DNA of 64,000 bases from G963665185 sp049723905 (GTDB lineage Bacteria > Desulfobacterota > Desulfovibrionia > Desulfovibrionales > Desulfovibrionaceae): the NCBI RefSeq assembly GCF_049723905.1, contig NZ_JBJKFD010000001.1, positions 1,488,001 to 1,552,000 of the forward strand. Reading direction: 5' to 3'. Positions 8,465 to 18,021 of this stretch are shown in pieces. Position numbers and translations under genes: made by a program. Under the pieces are notes generated by a model. The model searched no databases and had not been told where the DNA came from. It was given only the letters and a program-made list of their open reading frames with translations. Every line of letters starts with the position of its first letter. The first letter of the stretch is position 1.

Positions 8465-8626
8465 CTATTCAAAAACCTTTTTGGCATCGTCCTTGATTTT
8501 ATCCACGGCCTGATCGACTTTCTTCCCCACCTTCTCGGCCGGTCCCTCGTCCGAACATCCAACCAGGCTCAAAGAAAACATTCCCAATAAAACAGCAACG
8601 ATCAAAAAACGAAACGTGCGCACCAT
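8465..8626 (-). CDS. Small lipoprotein
   Basis: 53 residues: a lipoprotein signal peptide with lipobox LVGC (Cys24), then a short charged helix (KVGKKVDQAVDKIKDDAKK). CGGAGGAA lies 5 bases before the ATG at 8626, deciding this start over the longer upstream frame. The function is unknown; similar tiny entericidin/YgdI-like lipoproteins occur widely. A terminator follows. Confidence 0.75.
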   Translation of the reverse strand: MVRTFRFLIVAVLLGMFSLSLVGCSDEGPAEKVGKKVDQAVDKIKDDAKKVFE

Positions 8627-8881
8627 ATTGTTCCTCCGTAACTTGTCAGAAAGAGCGGACAAATACATGCAAAGGGCAACCATGGCGAACAACAGACACG
8701 CCATGCCGCCTCCATCATCCGCCGGATGTGTGGGCAAGACTGAAAAAATGGTCATCAGCCTTTTACTCCCTTGCAAGGTTACATGTATTCGAGCGGGATA
8801 GCGCTATTATATTTTTCCAGGCGGCCAATATACGGGTTTCCGTTCTTGACAGGCCACGGTTTTCCATGCGAGAGGCAGTTC

Positions 8882-9030
8882 GTTACCTCAGGGCGGGGTG
8901 AAATTCCCCACCGGCGGTATTCCGGACAAATGTCCGGCAAGCCCGCGAGCGCCTTTGCCGCATGCAAAGGGTCAGCAGATCCGGTGAGATTCCGGAGCCG
9001 ACGGTTACAGTCCGGATGGAAGAGGAAAAC
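8882..9030 (+). promoter_or_regulatory. FMN riboswitch (RFN element)
   Basis: All conserved RFN blocks are present in order: CTCAGGGCGGGGTGAAATT, CCCCACCGGCGGTA, AGCCCGCGAGCGC, GGTCAGCAGATCCGGTG, GATTCCGGAGCCGACGG and ACAGTCCGGATG followed by GAAGAGGA. It lies 120 bases upstream of ribB. A hairpin with arms GTCCTTG/CAAGGAC between the aptamer and ribB could be part of the expression platform. Confidence 0.97.
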
Positions 9031-9151
9031 AGTCTGCTTACCTGCCGAAAGCGCAACCCCGCGCTGCTGGCTGTCCTTGTTTGGCAACGGCCAAGGACGG
9101 CGCTGTTCCCCACGCCCTGATTCTGGACACTCTCAACACATGGAGTTTGCC

Positions 9152-9811
9152 ATGAATCAGAATCTTTTGGACGATTTCGGTACCCCTATGGAGCGCGTAC
9201 AAAACGCCTTTGAAGCTGTCCGCCGTGGAGGCGGAGTGCTGGTTACCGATGATGCCGACCGGGAAAACGAGGGCGACCTGATTTTTCCTGCTCAGTCCCT
9301 CACCACCCAACAAATGGCCATGCTCATACGCGAGTGCAGCGGCATCGTCTGTCTGTGCCTGCCGGATGAAAAAATCCGGGAACTGGGTCTGTGCATGATG
9401 GTGGACGAAAATTGCAGCCGCTATCAGACGGCTTTCACGGTTTCCATAGAAGCCGCAGAAGGCGTTACCACGGGCGTTTCCGCAGCCGACCGGCTGACCA
9501 CCGTACAGGCGGCCATTGCCGACAACGCCGGCCCTGAAAGCCTGAACAGCCCGGGACACATGTTCCCGCTGCGGGCCCGTCCGGGCGGCGTACTGGAACG
9601 CCGGGGCCACACCGAGGCAACGGTGGACCTGATGCGTCTGGCAGGGCTGAAGCCCTACGGCGTGTTGTGCGAAGTCACCAATGCGGACGGCACCATGGCG
9701 CGCCTGCCGGAAATCATCGAATTCGGCCACAGGGAATGTCTGCCGGTCCTTACCGTGGACGACCTCGCCCAATACCGTATGCAGATGGAAATGAAAAAAA
9801 AGGCGGTATAG
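9152..9811 (+). CDS. ribB: 3,4-dihydroxy-2-butanone-4-phosphate synthase
   Basis: 219 residues. It converts ribulose-5-phosphate to 3,4-dihydroxy-2-butanone-4-phosphate plus formate in riboflavin synthesis. Family signatures are complete: DDADRENEGDLIF, TTGVSAADR, GHMFPLRARPGG, RRGHTEATVDLM and AGLKP. There is no RibA (GTP cyclohydrolase II) domain, so this is a stand-alone RibB. The ATG at 9152 has GGAG 6 bases upstream; a second in-frame ATG at 9140 is less well placed. It is under an FMN riboswitch and is followed by a terminator. Confidence 0.97.
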   Translation: MNQNLLDDFGTPMERVQNAFEAVRRGGGVLVTDDADRENEGDLIFPAQSLTTQQMAMLIRECSGIVCLCLPDEKIRELGLCMMVDENCSRYQTAFTVSIEAAEGVTTGVSAADRLTTVQAAIADNAGPESLNSPGHMFPLRARPGGVLERRGHTEATVDLMRLAGLKPYGVLCEVTNADGTMARLPEIIEFGHRECLPVLTVDDLAQYRMQMEMKKKAV

Positions 9812-9873
9812 CGGTCCCAAGCCGCCGCCCGAAGCACCGGCTGCTTTGACCTCCCTACCGCTTCGCCACAGCG

Positions 9874-9918
9874 GATCGCCCCCGGAAAGCGAACTTTCCG
9901 GGGGCGATCTTTTTTTTA
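9874..9918 (+). terminator. Strong rho-independent terminator after ribB
   Basis: Perfect 16-base arms GATCGCCCCCGGAAAG and CTTTCCGGGGGCGATC around CGAA, followed by eight T. Confidence 0.95.
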
Positions 9919-9937
9919 TGCGGCGGGCATAAAAAAT

Positions 9938-11914
9938 CTAATAGCGTTCAAAACGGCCCTCTTCCCCCAGAACAACTTCAGCCCTTGTAGGGACGGGCAG
10001 GCTTGCACGATGCACTTCGTGCTTGTCCGCATCACCGGTGTTAAAGAACTCCATGGTCATTTGCAGTTGCTGTGCCTGGGAGGAAAGCTCTTCCGAAGTG
10101 GAGGCCATTTCCTCGGATGCCGAGGCATTGGACTGGATGACCTGGTCGAGCTGGCTTATCGCCTGATTGACCTGCCTCGCCCCGGTATTCTGCTCGTCAC
10201 TGGCCGCGGCGATTTCCTGGATGAGTTCAGCGGTTTTGCGAATATCCGGCACCAGATCGGCCAACCGTTCCCCTGCCTCGTTCGCCACCTTGAGTGATGA
10301 CGAGGAGACTTCGCTTATCTCTCCGGCTGCCTGTCCGCTCCTCTCCGCAAGTTTGCGGACCTCGGCGGCCACAACCGCAAACCCCTTGCCGTGCTCCCCG
10401 GCACGGGCCGCTTCGATGGCTGCGTTAAGCGCCAACAGATTTGTCTGCCGGGCTATTTCCTCGATAATCACAATCTTTTCCGCAATATCGCGCATGGCCT
10501 CCACGGTCTGCCCAACGGCCTTCCCGCTTTTGTCCGCATCTTCTGCGGCCTTGATGGCGATATGTTCGGTTTGGCGGGCGTTTTCCGTATTTTGCTGGAT
10601 ATTGGCGGCCATCTCTTCCATGGACGAAGAAATCTCCTCTATGGAAGCGGCCTGCTCTGTCGCCCCCTGAGACAAGGTCTCCGAGGAGGAGGCAAGCTCC
10701 TCACTGCCTGCCGCCACGTTGGACGCAGCCGAATCCACATCGCCCACAACCTCGCGCAGCTTGCCAACCATGGCAACCATTGCAGCGGAGAGTTGGCCGA
10801 TTTCATCTTTCTGGTGAATCGCCGCGGTAACACTCAAGTCGCCACTGCCAACCCTTTTGGCAAAGGCCACGCCTTTTGCAAGCAACCCTGCAATCTGCGT
10901 CGCTATAATCCAGGCCAGGACAATGCCTATAACCAGGGCTACGCTGGCCATGATAAACACGCCCTTGCGTGTTACCTGCGCCTTGTTCAGCATTTCTTCA
11001 TCCGTCAGTATGTTCTCGGCCACGACCTGCCGGGTCTTATCGAGAATCTCCTGTACTTTTTCCAGAGCGGGCTGGGTTTTTGTAGAATAGACCTTCATGG
11101 CAGCGGCCAGATTTGCCATCCGGGTGTCGTGCCATTTGATGAGCTGGTCGATGTACTGCAAGGTTTCTTCAGCCAGAGGCTCTGTGACCTTACGGTAGTA
11201 GGTTACAGCCTCTCCGCGTCTTCCCTCGGCCAGCAATTCGTTTATGGTCACAACCGAATCGTGGAGGGCCTTGTGAGGGGCGTATACTTTACGGACCAAT
11301 TCGGCGAATTCGGGTTCAGCTTCCATCCGTTTTTGAATACGTTCGGAATAAAGCCACTTTCCCAGTCCGCACTTGTGCGGATCGGCCTGCACATCGCATC
11401 GCGTCATCTGAGGATTGAGCAGAACGCTTTTGACCTCACCGGTCCACTTGAGATGGTCCAACTCCTTTTCCCGGAGAAAGCTTCCCAGAGACGGATCAAC
11501 ATCTTTATAGAGTGCTCTGATTTCCTTGGCAGACTCGTGCAGTGCGGTATGAGGCCCTTCGATTTCCTGCATAAGGGGCTTGATGGCTGGCACCAGACGT
11601 TCCGCTTCTTTGCGCCCTTCGCCGTAATACCAAGCTCCAAAACCGCATTTATGCGGATCGGACTGCACATCCAGGGTATGCACGTTCACATCCGTAAGCA
11701 GGGCATTTACCTTTCCGGCCCAGCGAAGATGGTCCACTATCTTCTGAACGAACTCACCTCGTAATTTGTTTCCGGCAATAACCTCTCCGGCATTGCCGAC
11801 AACATGTCCCAGCCCAGAAATAGCCCACCCCCCCAGCAGGCACAACAGCACAAGAACAACCCCAAAACCGAGGCCGAGTTTGAATTTAAGGCGCAAGTCA
11901 TTCCACCATTGCAT
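9938..11914 (-). CDS. Methyl-accepting chemotaxis protein with two periplasmic CZB-like domains
   Basis: 658 residues. TM1 is at about 14-33 and TM2 at about 318-340, followed by HAMP and a cytoplasmic signalling domain with the conserved hairpin tip (ARQTNLLALNAAIEAARAGE). The sensor region between the TM segments contains two copies of a zinc-binding CZB pattern: H62xxW, C90GFGxW, H122xxxH126 and again H154xxW, C182GLGxW, H214xxxH218. CZB domains are known to bind zinc and usually lie in the cytoplasm; a tandem pair in the periplasmic sensor is unusual. GGGAG precedes the ATG. Divergent from glmS. Confidence 0.93.
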   Translation of the reverse strand: MQWWNDLRLKFKLGLGFGVVLVLLCLLGGWAISGLGHVVGNAGEVIAGNKLRGEFVQKIVDHLRWAGKVNALLTDVNVHTLDVQSDPHKCGFGAWYYGEGRKEAERLVPAIKPLMQEIEGPHTALHESAKEIRALYKDVDPSLGSFLREKELDHLKWTGEVKSVLLNPQMTRCDVQADPHKCGLGKWLYSERIQKRMEAEPEFAELVRKVYAPHKALHDSVVTINELLAEGRRGEAVTYYRKVTEPLAEETLQYIDQLIKWHDTRMANLAAAMKVYSTKTQPALEKVQEILDKTRQVVAENILTDEEMLNKAQVTRKGVFIMASVALVIGIVLAWIIATQIAGLLAKGVAFAKRVGSGDLSVTAAIHQKDEIGQLSAAMVAMVGKLREVVGDVDSAASNVAAGSEELASSSETLSQGATEQAASIEEISSSMEEMAANIQQNTENARQTEHIAIKAAEDADKSGKAVGQTVEAMRDIAEKIVIIEEIARQTNLLALNAAIEAARAGEHGKGFAVVAAEVRKLAERSGQAAGEISEVSSSSLKVANEAGERLADLVPDIRKTAELIQEIAAASDEQNTGARQVNQAISQLDQVIQSNASASEEMASTSEELSSQAQQLQMTMEFFNTGDADKHEVHRASLPVPTRAEVVLGEEGRFERY

Positions 11915-12151
11915 ACACGACTCCCATATCTGGCCCTATTCCAGGCCAAGCTTCGAAATAAATTAGTCACACTTTTTCACGTTATTGAAATTATTAATAT
12001 TATAATTTGCTCAATCCGGACGAGAGATATCAGACTTTTCAGCATCAGCCTTTTGCGTTATCACCGGTGCAGTCTGAAGAAACCATCCCGTCCTAAAGAA
12101 TCATGGTCGGAGACGCAATACATTCGAGAAATCAAGCCGGAGGCAAAACAT

Positions 12152-13978
12152 ATGTGCGGAATCATCGGCTATGCGGGCCACAGACCTGCCGTGCCTGTTT
12201 GCATAGAAGGACTGCGCAGGCTGGAATACAGAGGATATGACTCGGCAGGTGTCGCTTTTGTCGAAGCGGGAGGCCTGCGGATCATCAAGCAAAAAGGAAA
12301 AATCGCCGAGCTGGAAAAAGATATCGCCGCCTCCGGCAACGTGATGCAGGCCATGACAGGCATAGCCCACACCCGTTGGGCAACCCACGGCGAACCGAAT
12401 CAGGTCAACGCGCATCCGCACGTGGATGATTCCGGCAAACTGGCCATGGTCCACAACGGCATCATCGAAAACTTCGGCAGCCTGCGTCAGATGCTCCAGT
12501 CCGAAGGGCACAACTTTGTTTCCGAAACCGACACTGAAGTCCTGCTCAAGCTTATCAGCCGCGAGAAGAACGGCGAAAAATCCGTATCCAAAGCCATTTC
12601 CAAGGCCCTGCAGCAGGCCGAAGGCGCATACGCCATTGTTCTGGTAGACGCGGACCGCCCTGGAGAAATCTGGGCCGCGCGCAAGCACAGCCCCCTGGTG
12701 ATGGGTCTGGGAACGGGAGAAAATTTTCTGGCCTCGGACATTCCGGCCTTTTTGCCCTACACGCGGGAAGTCGTCTTTATTGAAGACGGCGAGCTGGTGC
12801 ACATCAGCGCCAACTCCTGGAAGGTAATGGACGCCGTGACTCTTGAGCCCGTTGCAAAGGAAGTGCACACCATTACCTGGGACGTGCAGGCGGCACAGAA
12901 AGGCGGCTACAAGCACTTCATGCTCAAGGAAATCTTCGAGCAGCCCCGGGTTATCCGCGATTGCCTGACCGGACGGCTGGACACCAAGGAAAAATGCGTC
13001 CGCCTGCCCGAGCTGGATACCTTGGAAGTTCCCAAACGACTGGTCATCGTAGCCTGCGGCACGTCGTATCATGCCGGTCTGTGGGGGAAATATCTTTTCG
13101 AAACCTGGGCGCGCATCCCCTGCGAAGTGGATATCGCCTCGGAATTCCGCTACCGCGACCCAATTTTATGCGAAGGCGATTTGGTGCTGTCCATCAGCCA
13201 GTCCGGGGAAACCGCAGATACACTTGCAGGCATGCGCCTTGCCAGAGAACAGGGCATTCCCGTTCTGGGCCTGTGCAACGTGGTCGGCTCCACGGTATCG
13301 CGTGAATCCGATGCCGTGCTCTACACCCAGGCCGGACCTGAAATCAGCGTGGCCTCCACCAAGGCCATGTGCAGCCAGCTGACCATGCTCATGACCATGG
13401 CCCTGTACTGGGGGCAGAAAAGCGGTTCCATCAATGCGCAGATCATGCAGCAGGCCGTGGACGGGTTGCACAACCTGCCCGAAGCCCTGGACGACGCCCT
13501 GCCCGCCATGCGCGAAACGGCCCGCACCATCAGCCGCAAATACGCGGACAGCCGCAGCTTCCTCTACCTGGGCCGCGGCCCCAACTATCCGCTGTCCATG
13601 GAAGGCGCGCTCAAGCTCAAGGAAATCTCGTACATCCACGCCGAAGGCTATGCGGCCGGGGAAATGAAACACGGCCCCATCGCCCTGATCGACCCGCACT
13701 TTCCATCCTTTGCCATTGCCCTGGACGACGACCTTTTCCCCAAGGTCAAATCCAACCTCATCGAGGTGCAGGCCCGCGGCGGAAAGATAGTGGCCCTGAC
13801 CAACTCCGGCCTAGACCTGGACGTGGACGACGCCTGGATTCTCCCCCGCGCCTGGGGTCCGCTGTCCGCCTTCATGATTCTGCCCGCACTGCAGCTGTTT
13901 GCCTACGAAACAGCCGACTATCTGGGCAAGGACGTGGACCAGCCGCGCAACCTGGCGAAGTCGGTTACCGTGGAATAA
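12152..13978 (+). CDS. glmS: Glutamine-fructose-6-phosphate aminotransferase (isomerising)
   Basis: 608 residues. It makes glucosamine-6-phosphate, the first step of UDP-GlcNAc synthesis. The N-terminal glutaminase begins with the catalytic Cys immediately after Met (MCGIIGYAG), so the start at 12152 is certain; GGAGG lies 9 bases upstream. Two SIS sugar-isomerase domains follow (CGTSYHAGLWGKY, SQSGETADT, STKAMCSQ, LGRGPNYPLSMEGALKLKE). It ends in the standard DQPRNLAKSVTVE. No glmS ribozyme is present upstream, as expected outside Gram-positives. Confidence 0.98.
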   Translation: MCGIIGYAGHRPAVPVCIEGLRRLEYRGYDSAGVAFVEAGGLRIIKQKGKIAELEKDIAASGNVMQAMTGIAHTRWATHGEPNQVNAHPHVDDSGKLAMVHNGIIENFGSLRQMLQSEGHNFVSETDTEVLLKLISREKNGEKSVSKAISKALQQAEGAYAIVLVDADRPGEIWAARKHSPLVMGLGTGENFLASDIPAFLPYTREVVFIEDGELVHISANSWKVMDAVTLEPVAKEVHTITWDVQAAQKGGYKHFMLKEIFEQPRVIRDCLTGRLDTKEKCVRLPELDTLEVPKRLVIVACGTSYHAGLWGKYLFETWARIPCEVDIASEFRYRDPILCEGDLVLSISQSGETADTLAGMRLAREQGIPVLGLCNVVGSTVSRESDAVLYTQAGPEISVASTKAMCSQLTMLMTMALYWGQKSGSINAQIMQQAVDGLHNLPEALDDALPAMRETARTISRKYADSRSFLYLGRGPNYPLSMEGALKLKEISYIHAEGYAAGEMKHGPIALIDPHFPSFAIALDDDLFPKVKSNLIEVQARGGKIVALTNSGLDLDVDDAWILPRAWGPLSAFMILPALQLFAYETADYLGKDVDQPRNLAKSVTVE

Positions 13979-14030
13979 ATACATCTCCCGCAGCACTTGC
14001 TGTGAGAGATGAATGAAGTTCTTGATACGT

Positions 14031-14075
14031 CGCTTCCGATCGCCCCATGCATAGGGTGATCGGAAGCGATTTTTC
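14031..14075 (+). terminator. Rho-independent terminator after glmS
   Basis: Arms CGCTTCCGATC and GATCGGAAGCG, then ATTTTTC. A smaller hairpin (ATCTC...GAGAT, 13983-14009) lies just ahead of it. Confidence 0.88.
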
Positions 14076-14198
14076 ATGTCCGGGGAAATACGAAACGTCA
14101 GAGACGAAGATATCCAGATGGCCCCAAAAAGAACATGAAAACAACAACACGGGTTACGCCATGATCTTCGCGGACTTTCCGAGACCTTTCCGCATCCG

Positions 14199-16151
14199 TT
14201 AATCGGCCTTTGCCAGCCAGCGTTTAACCGTATTTCTATCCACTTCCAGCCGGGCGGCGGTACGGGCGATGTTGCCATTTTCCATATCCAGCACCTTGGA
14301 CACATAGTCGGCGACGAACTCCTTGAGCGGCTGGGGGCGTCCATGCTCGCCCGAAATGCGAAAAAAGTCGTCTGTGATCGCCCCCTCATTCCCGTTCTCC
14401 GGCATCTCCTGCAAAGGCAGCAGATGGCGCATGAGGGCCTGGTCCGGCATCCCCTGCAAGGCAATATATTTTTCCGCCATATTTTGCAGTTCCCGGACGT
14501 TTCCCGGCCAGCCATAGCCATCGAGCCTTTCCACGAGCCTGCGGTGCAGCTTGGTCGAAGAGCGATTTTCCTTGTTTCCCGATTCCAAATCAAATTCCGG
14601 CGGCAGAACCGAACGGTTCGGCCGTGCGGCATCCAGAAAATGCCTGAACAGAAAGGAAGCATCCCCTTCCCTGTCCCGTAACGGCGGAATGGTCAGATTC
14701 AGCACGTCCAGCCGGAAAAACAGATCGTCCCGCAGCTTCCCCTTGCGCACCTCCTCGCGGGGGGAGCGGTTGGTGGCGGAAATGACCCGCACATTGACGG
14801 GAATAACTCTGTGGTCGCCGATGCGCATGATTTCCCGGGCCTGCAGGGCGCGCAACAGCTTGGACTGCAAAAAGACGTCCATTTCCGTGATTTCGTCGAG
14901 AAAAAGCGTGCCTCCGTTGGCCAGCTCGAAAAGCCCGGTCTTGCCGGTGCGCAGTGCCCCGGTAAAGGCTCCCGGCGCATAACCGAACAGTTCGCTTTCC
15001 AGAAGCGAACCGGAGAGCGCAGCGCAGTTCACAGGCACGAACGGCCCGTCGGCCAGTGGACTTTCGTTGTGGATGCTCTGGGCGAACAACTCCTTGCCGG
15101 TGCCGGTCTCCCCCTGAATCATGATGTTGCAGTCTGTCCGGCTGTACTGCCGGGCAACTTCCACCACGTCACGCATGACCTCGCTGCGATAGATAATGTC
15201 CTCGAAAACGTACTTGGCATAAAAACCCTTTTCCAAAAGCTTCTGCCGAATGGCGTTTCCAGCCTCTTCAATGTGCTCCACTTTTTGAAAAAGAATAACC
15301 GAAGAGGAGACCCCGTCCTTGGGCTTTATGGTCACGTGTTCCACGGCAAAACGGGTGTTGCGCCGGTTGACCAGGATGTTCCCCACGCTTTTTCTGGCAG
15401 AGCGGGCCTCGTCCAACTCTTCGGCTTGAAAAATCTCGCGATAGGACCTGCCGATAATGGATTTGCGCGAATCACGCAGCAGGCGGCAGCCGTGCTGGTT
15501 GATCTCCTCGATCCGGCCCCGGCTGTTGATGAGCATGGCTCCTTCCTTGGTGCAGTTGAGCACGGCGGAAAGCTTCTCTGCGTTGACGATATGCTTGTGC
15601 AGATTGTTGAGCACCAGCATGGCCTGTTCAAACGCGTCCACAATGGTTTCCATGCTGGATTCAATGAGGTGAAAATTGAGCTCGTGACGCTTTGCCATGC
15701 GCACGGACACGGCATCGCCAATGACCACGTCCGGCTCCCAGGCCACCACTTCGGCCGTTACTGTATCCAGACCCTGGCTGCCGCTGACGATGAAGGTCCG
15801 GTGGACGCGTCCCAGAATGTCACAGACCGGCTGCACCAGACTGATGAACTGACGAAACCCCACAATGGCGATTTTCGTCTCCGCAGTGGTATTGGCGTGA
15901 ACATACTCCAGCACCTTGTAGATGGACCCGCCCACTTCGATGACCTCAATGCCGAGCGATTCCCTGATAAGCCGGGCGGTTCCTCCCCGGCTGATAATGA
16001 TCTTGGCGCCCTCGCTTATGGCTTTGCGCGCCGCGGCAACCCCGGATTGCAGGTCGCCCACGTAAGTCCGGGCCGGATAGCCGTTGGTTTCTATGATGCT
16101 CTGGGCCTTGGTGCGTATATTCTGGTACGGGGCGATAAAGGCGATATCCAT
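14199..16151 (-). CDS. PrpR-type sigma-54-dependent transcriptional activator
   Basis: 650 residues. An N-terminal PrpR_N-like sensor domain (about 1-170; IISRGGTARLIRE, VVIGDAVSVRMA) is followed by a PAS-like segment (GAMLINSRGRIEEIN), an AAA+ domain (Walker A GETGTGKE, sigma-54 contact loop GAFTGA, Walker B GGTLFLDEI) and a C-terminal Fis-type helix-turn-helix (GNIARTAARLEVDRNTVKRW). PrpR-type sensors bind small organic acids or their derivatives. The ATG at 16151 has GAGG 7 bases upstream. It is divergent from the transporter/catabolic operon, whose promoter is of the -24/-12 class, so it very likely activates that operon. Confidence 0.93.
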   Translation of the reverse strand: MDIAFIAPYQNIRTKAQSIIETNGYPARTYVGDLQSGVAAARKAISEGAKIIISRGGTARLIRESLGIEVIEVGGSIYKVLEYVHANTTAETKIAIVGFRQFISLVQPVCDILGRVHRTFIVSGSQGLDTVTAEVVAWEPDVVIGDAVSVRMAKRHELNFHLIESSMETIVDAFEQAMLVLNNLHKHIVNAEKLSAVLNCTKEGAMLINSRGRIEEINQHGCRLLRDSRKSIIGRSYREIFQAEELDEARSARKSVGNILVNRRNTRFAVEHVTIKPKDGVSSSVILFQKVEHIEEAGNAIRQKLLEKGFYAKYVFEDIIYRSEVMRDVVEVARQYSRTDCNIMIQGETGTGKELFAQSIHNESPLADGPFVPVNCAALSGSLLESELFGYAPGAFTGALRTGKTGLFELANGGTLFLDEITEMDVFLQSKLLRALQAREIMRIGDHRVIPVNVRVISATNRSPREEVRKGKLRDDLFFRLDVLNLTIPPLRDREGDASFLFRHFLDAARPNRSVLPPEFDLESGNKENRSSTKLHRRLVERLDGYGWPGNVRELQNMAEKYIALQGMPDQALMRHLLPLQEMPENGNEGAITDDFFRISGEHGRPQPLKEFVADYVSKVLDMENGNIARTAARLEVDRNTVKRWLAKAD

Positions 16152-16222
16152 ACAGTCCTCACGAAATTGAAACCTCATTGTCGTGGCACAGGCGGCTTTG
16201 TGACCAGCCTGCCCACAATACG

Positions 16223-16257
16223 ATGCAAAATGCACAGGTGACATATGCATTTTGCAT
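16223..16257 (+). promoter_or_regulatory. Candidate upstream activating sequence: perfect 12-bp inverted repeat
   Basis: ATGCAAAATGCA (16223-16234) and its exact reverse complement TGCATTTTGCAT (16246-16257), centres 23 bases apart. Each arm is itself nearly palindromic. It lies about 65 bases upstream of the -24/-12 promoter and between the activator gene and its presumed target, the expected place for the activator to bind. Confidence 0.7.
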
Positions 16258-16323
16258 AGCAATCCGTCAATCTCTGGCCTCCAAAAAATCCTGCAATCCT
16301 GATTGTATGCGTCCTTTCTCTCC

Positions 16324-16339
16324 TGGCATGGCCTTTGCT
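16324..16339 (+). promoter_or_regulatory. Sigma-54 (-24/-12) promoter of the tctBCA-catabolic operon
   Basis: CTGGCATGGCCTTTGCTA: the -24 GG (16325-16326) and -12 GC (16337-16338) are separated by exactly 10 bases, and the flanks match TGGCAYG-N4-TTGCT. It lies about 85 bases before tctB. Confidence 0.85.
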
Positions 16340-16423
16340 AAATGCGGGCACCATGGCTGGCCGACATGACTTTTCAATGCGGCCTCCCGCAGAAAGAAAC
16401 AGCGCAAAGGAAGTGAAGAAATA

Positions 16424-16870
16424 ATGCGAATTTCCACAGAATTATGGCTGACACTGTTTGTCTTCGCCCTGAGTTCCCTGGCCGCCTTTCTCACATACAG
16501 CCTCCCCACCACCGGATTGAGTACCGAACTGGGCCCGGCCTTTTTCCCATGGATAACGGTCATCGGCATGTTCCTCTTTTCCGTGCTACTGCTTGTGCGC
16601 TCCATCTGGAACAAACAGATAGTCAACGGTGAAACACCCAGCATCAACTGGAAACTGCTCGCCAAGCTGGCCCTGTTTCTCGTCTACATGGGGCTGTATG
16701 CCACCTTTTATGTTCAGGTCGGCTACCTGATCAGCACCGGAATTTTCTTCGTTTTGGCAATGCTCACACTGGGGGAACGACGTCCGCTTCACTTCCTGGT
16801 CATCCCCTTGATCGTAACCGGAGGCGTTTATCTGGTGTTCACACAAATTCTCAACGTCTACATTCCATAA
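16424..16870 (+). CDS. tctB: Tripartite tricarboxylate transporter small membrane subunit TctB
   Basis: 148 residues with four predicted membrane segments (for example WLTLFVFALSSLAAFLTY near the N-terminus). Length and hydrophobic pattern match the TctB family. It precedes tctC by 84 bases and is the first gene after the sigma-54 promoter. The partner genes for the binding protein and large permease follow. Confidence 0.88.
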   Translation: MRISTELWLTLFVFALSSLAAFLTYSLPTTGLSTELGPAFFPWITVIGMFLFSVLLLVRSIWNKQIVNGETPSINWKLLAKLALFLVYMGLYATFYVQVGYLISTGIFFVLAMLTLGERRPLHFLVIPLIVTGGVYLVFTQILNVYIP

Positions 16871-16954
16871 AAAATTTCCATAATTCGTTTTGGCAAGGAC
16901 CGGCGGCTCATTCCCCGGTCCGGGGTACTTCCTTAACACTCGAAGGAGAACAGA

Positions 16955-17932
16955 ATGAAACGATTCATCTTATCGGTCCTTTGCTTCTGCCTGGTACTTT
17001 CGTTCGGCGCTACAGCCAACGCGGGCGACTTCCCCGATCATCCCATCCAGATCGTAGTACCGTACTCCGCAGGCGGCGGAACCGACCTCTCCGCCCGGGT
17101 CATGGCCAAAGTCATTCGCAAGTATATCGGCGTCCCCATGATTGTGGTGGACCAGCCGGGCGGAAGCGGCGCCATCGGCACCAGCGGCGTAAGCCACTCC
17201 ACGCCTGATGGCTACACCCTGGGCATGGGCGCGCAAGGCCCGCTGACCATGCTGCCCTGCTACGGTGGAATCGACTACAACAAGGACTCCTTCGACTACC
17301 TCGCACTGATGGGCCGCAACCTCATTCTGATAGCCGTCAACAAGGACGCCCCCTTCCAGGACGGCAAGGCTTTGATCGAATGGGCCAAGGCCCACCCCGG
17401 TAAGTTGACCGTAGGCGTATCCGGCGCAGGCGGCGCTCCCCGCATCGCCATGGAGGGCTTTGCCGCAGCCGCCGGAATCAAAGTGAAGTGCATGCCCTTC
17501 AACGGCAGCGCTCCCGCCATCACCGCCTGTGTTGGCGGACATATCAACGCAGTGGCCGCCCACCCCGCCGAGCTGGTCAACCAGGCAAAGGCCGGTAACA
17601 TCAAACTGCTCATGATCATGGAACCTGAACGTATCGCGCTCTTTCCCGACGTTCCCACCACCAAGGAACTGGGCGTGGACTTCACCTGGGCTGCCTGGAA
17701 AGGCGTGATCGCCCCCAAGGGGCTGCCTGCCGAAGTCAAGGCCAAGCTGGAAGACGCGCTGAACAAGACCTTTCACGATCCAGAATTCCTCAAAAAGATG
17801 GAAAACCTTGGTGAATTTATCGATTACCGGAACGGCGAAGGCTTCAAGCAGTTGGTGGAAAGAGACTCGAAAGTGGCCGAGAAGGTCATTCGCTCTCTCG
17901 ATATGTACGGCATGAACGAACAGAAAAAATAA
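16955..17932 (+). CDS. tctC: Tripartite tricarboxylate transporter binding protein TctC
   Basis: 325 residues: a signal peptide ending ATANA, then the TctC/Bug fold (FPDHPIQIVVPYSAGGGTDLSAR, GGSGAIGTSGV, GVSGAGGAPRIA). AAGGAGAACAGA precedes the ATG. It captures the carboxylate substrate in the periplasm. The neighbouring catabolic enzymes point to an acid sugar or related hydroxy acid rather than citrate (inference). Confidence 0.95.
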   Translation: MKRFILSVLCFCLVLSFGATANAGDFPDHPIQIVVPYSAGGGTDLSARVMAKVIRKYIGVPMIVVDQPGGSGAIGTSGVSHSTPDGYTLGMGAQGPLTMLPCYGGIDYNKDSFDYLALMGRNLILIAVNKDAPFQDGKALIEWAKAHPGKLTVGVSGAGGAPRIAMEGFAAAAGIKVKCMPFNGSAPAITACVGGHINAVAAHPAELVNQAKAGNIKLLMIMEPERIALFPDVPTTKELGVDFTWAAWKGVIAPKGLPAEVKAKLEDALNKTFHDPEFLKKMENLGEFIDYRNGEGFKQLVERDSKVAEKVIRSLDMYGMNEQKK

Positions 17933-18021
17933 ACTGATTCCCCCCGATAGTCCCCTTCCGGAGTCTCACCCCTCCGGGGGGGACAACTTAAAACGACGCA
18001 CGCGGCAACTAAGGAACACAC

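Noticed and set aside
12000..12151. glmS ribozyme
   Set aside because: The leader is short and lacks the ribozyme core; the element is found mainly in Gram-positive bacteria.
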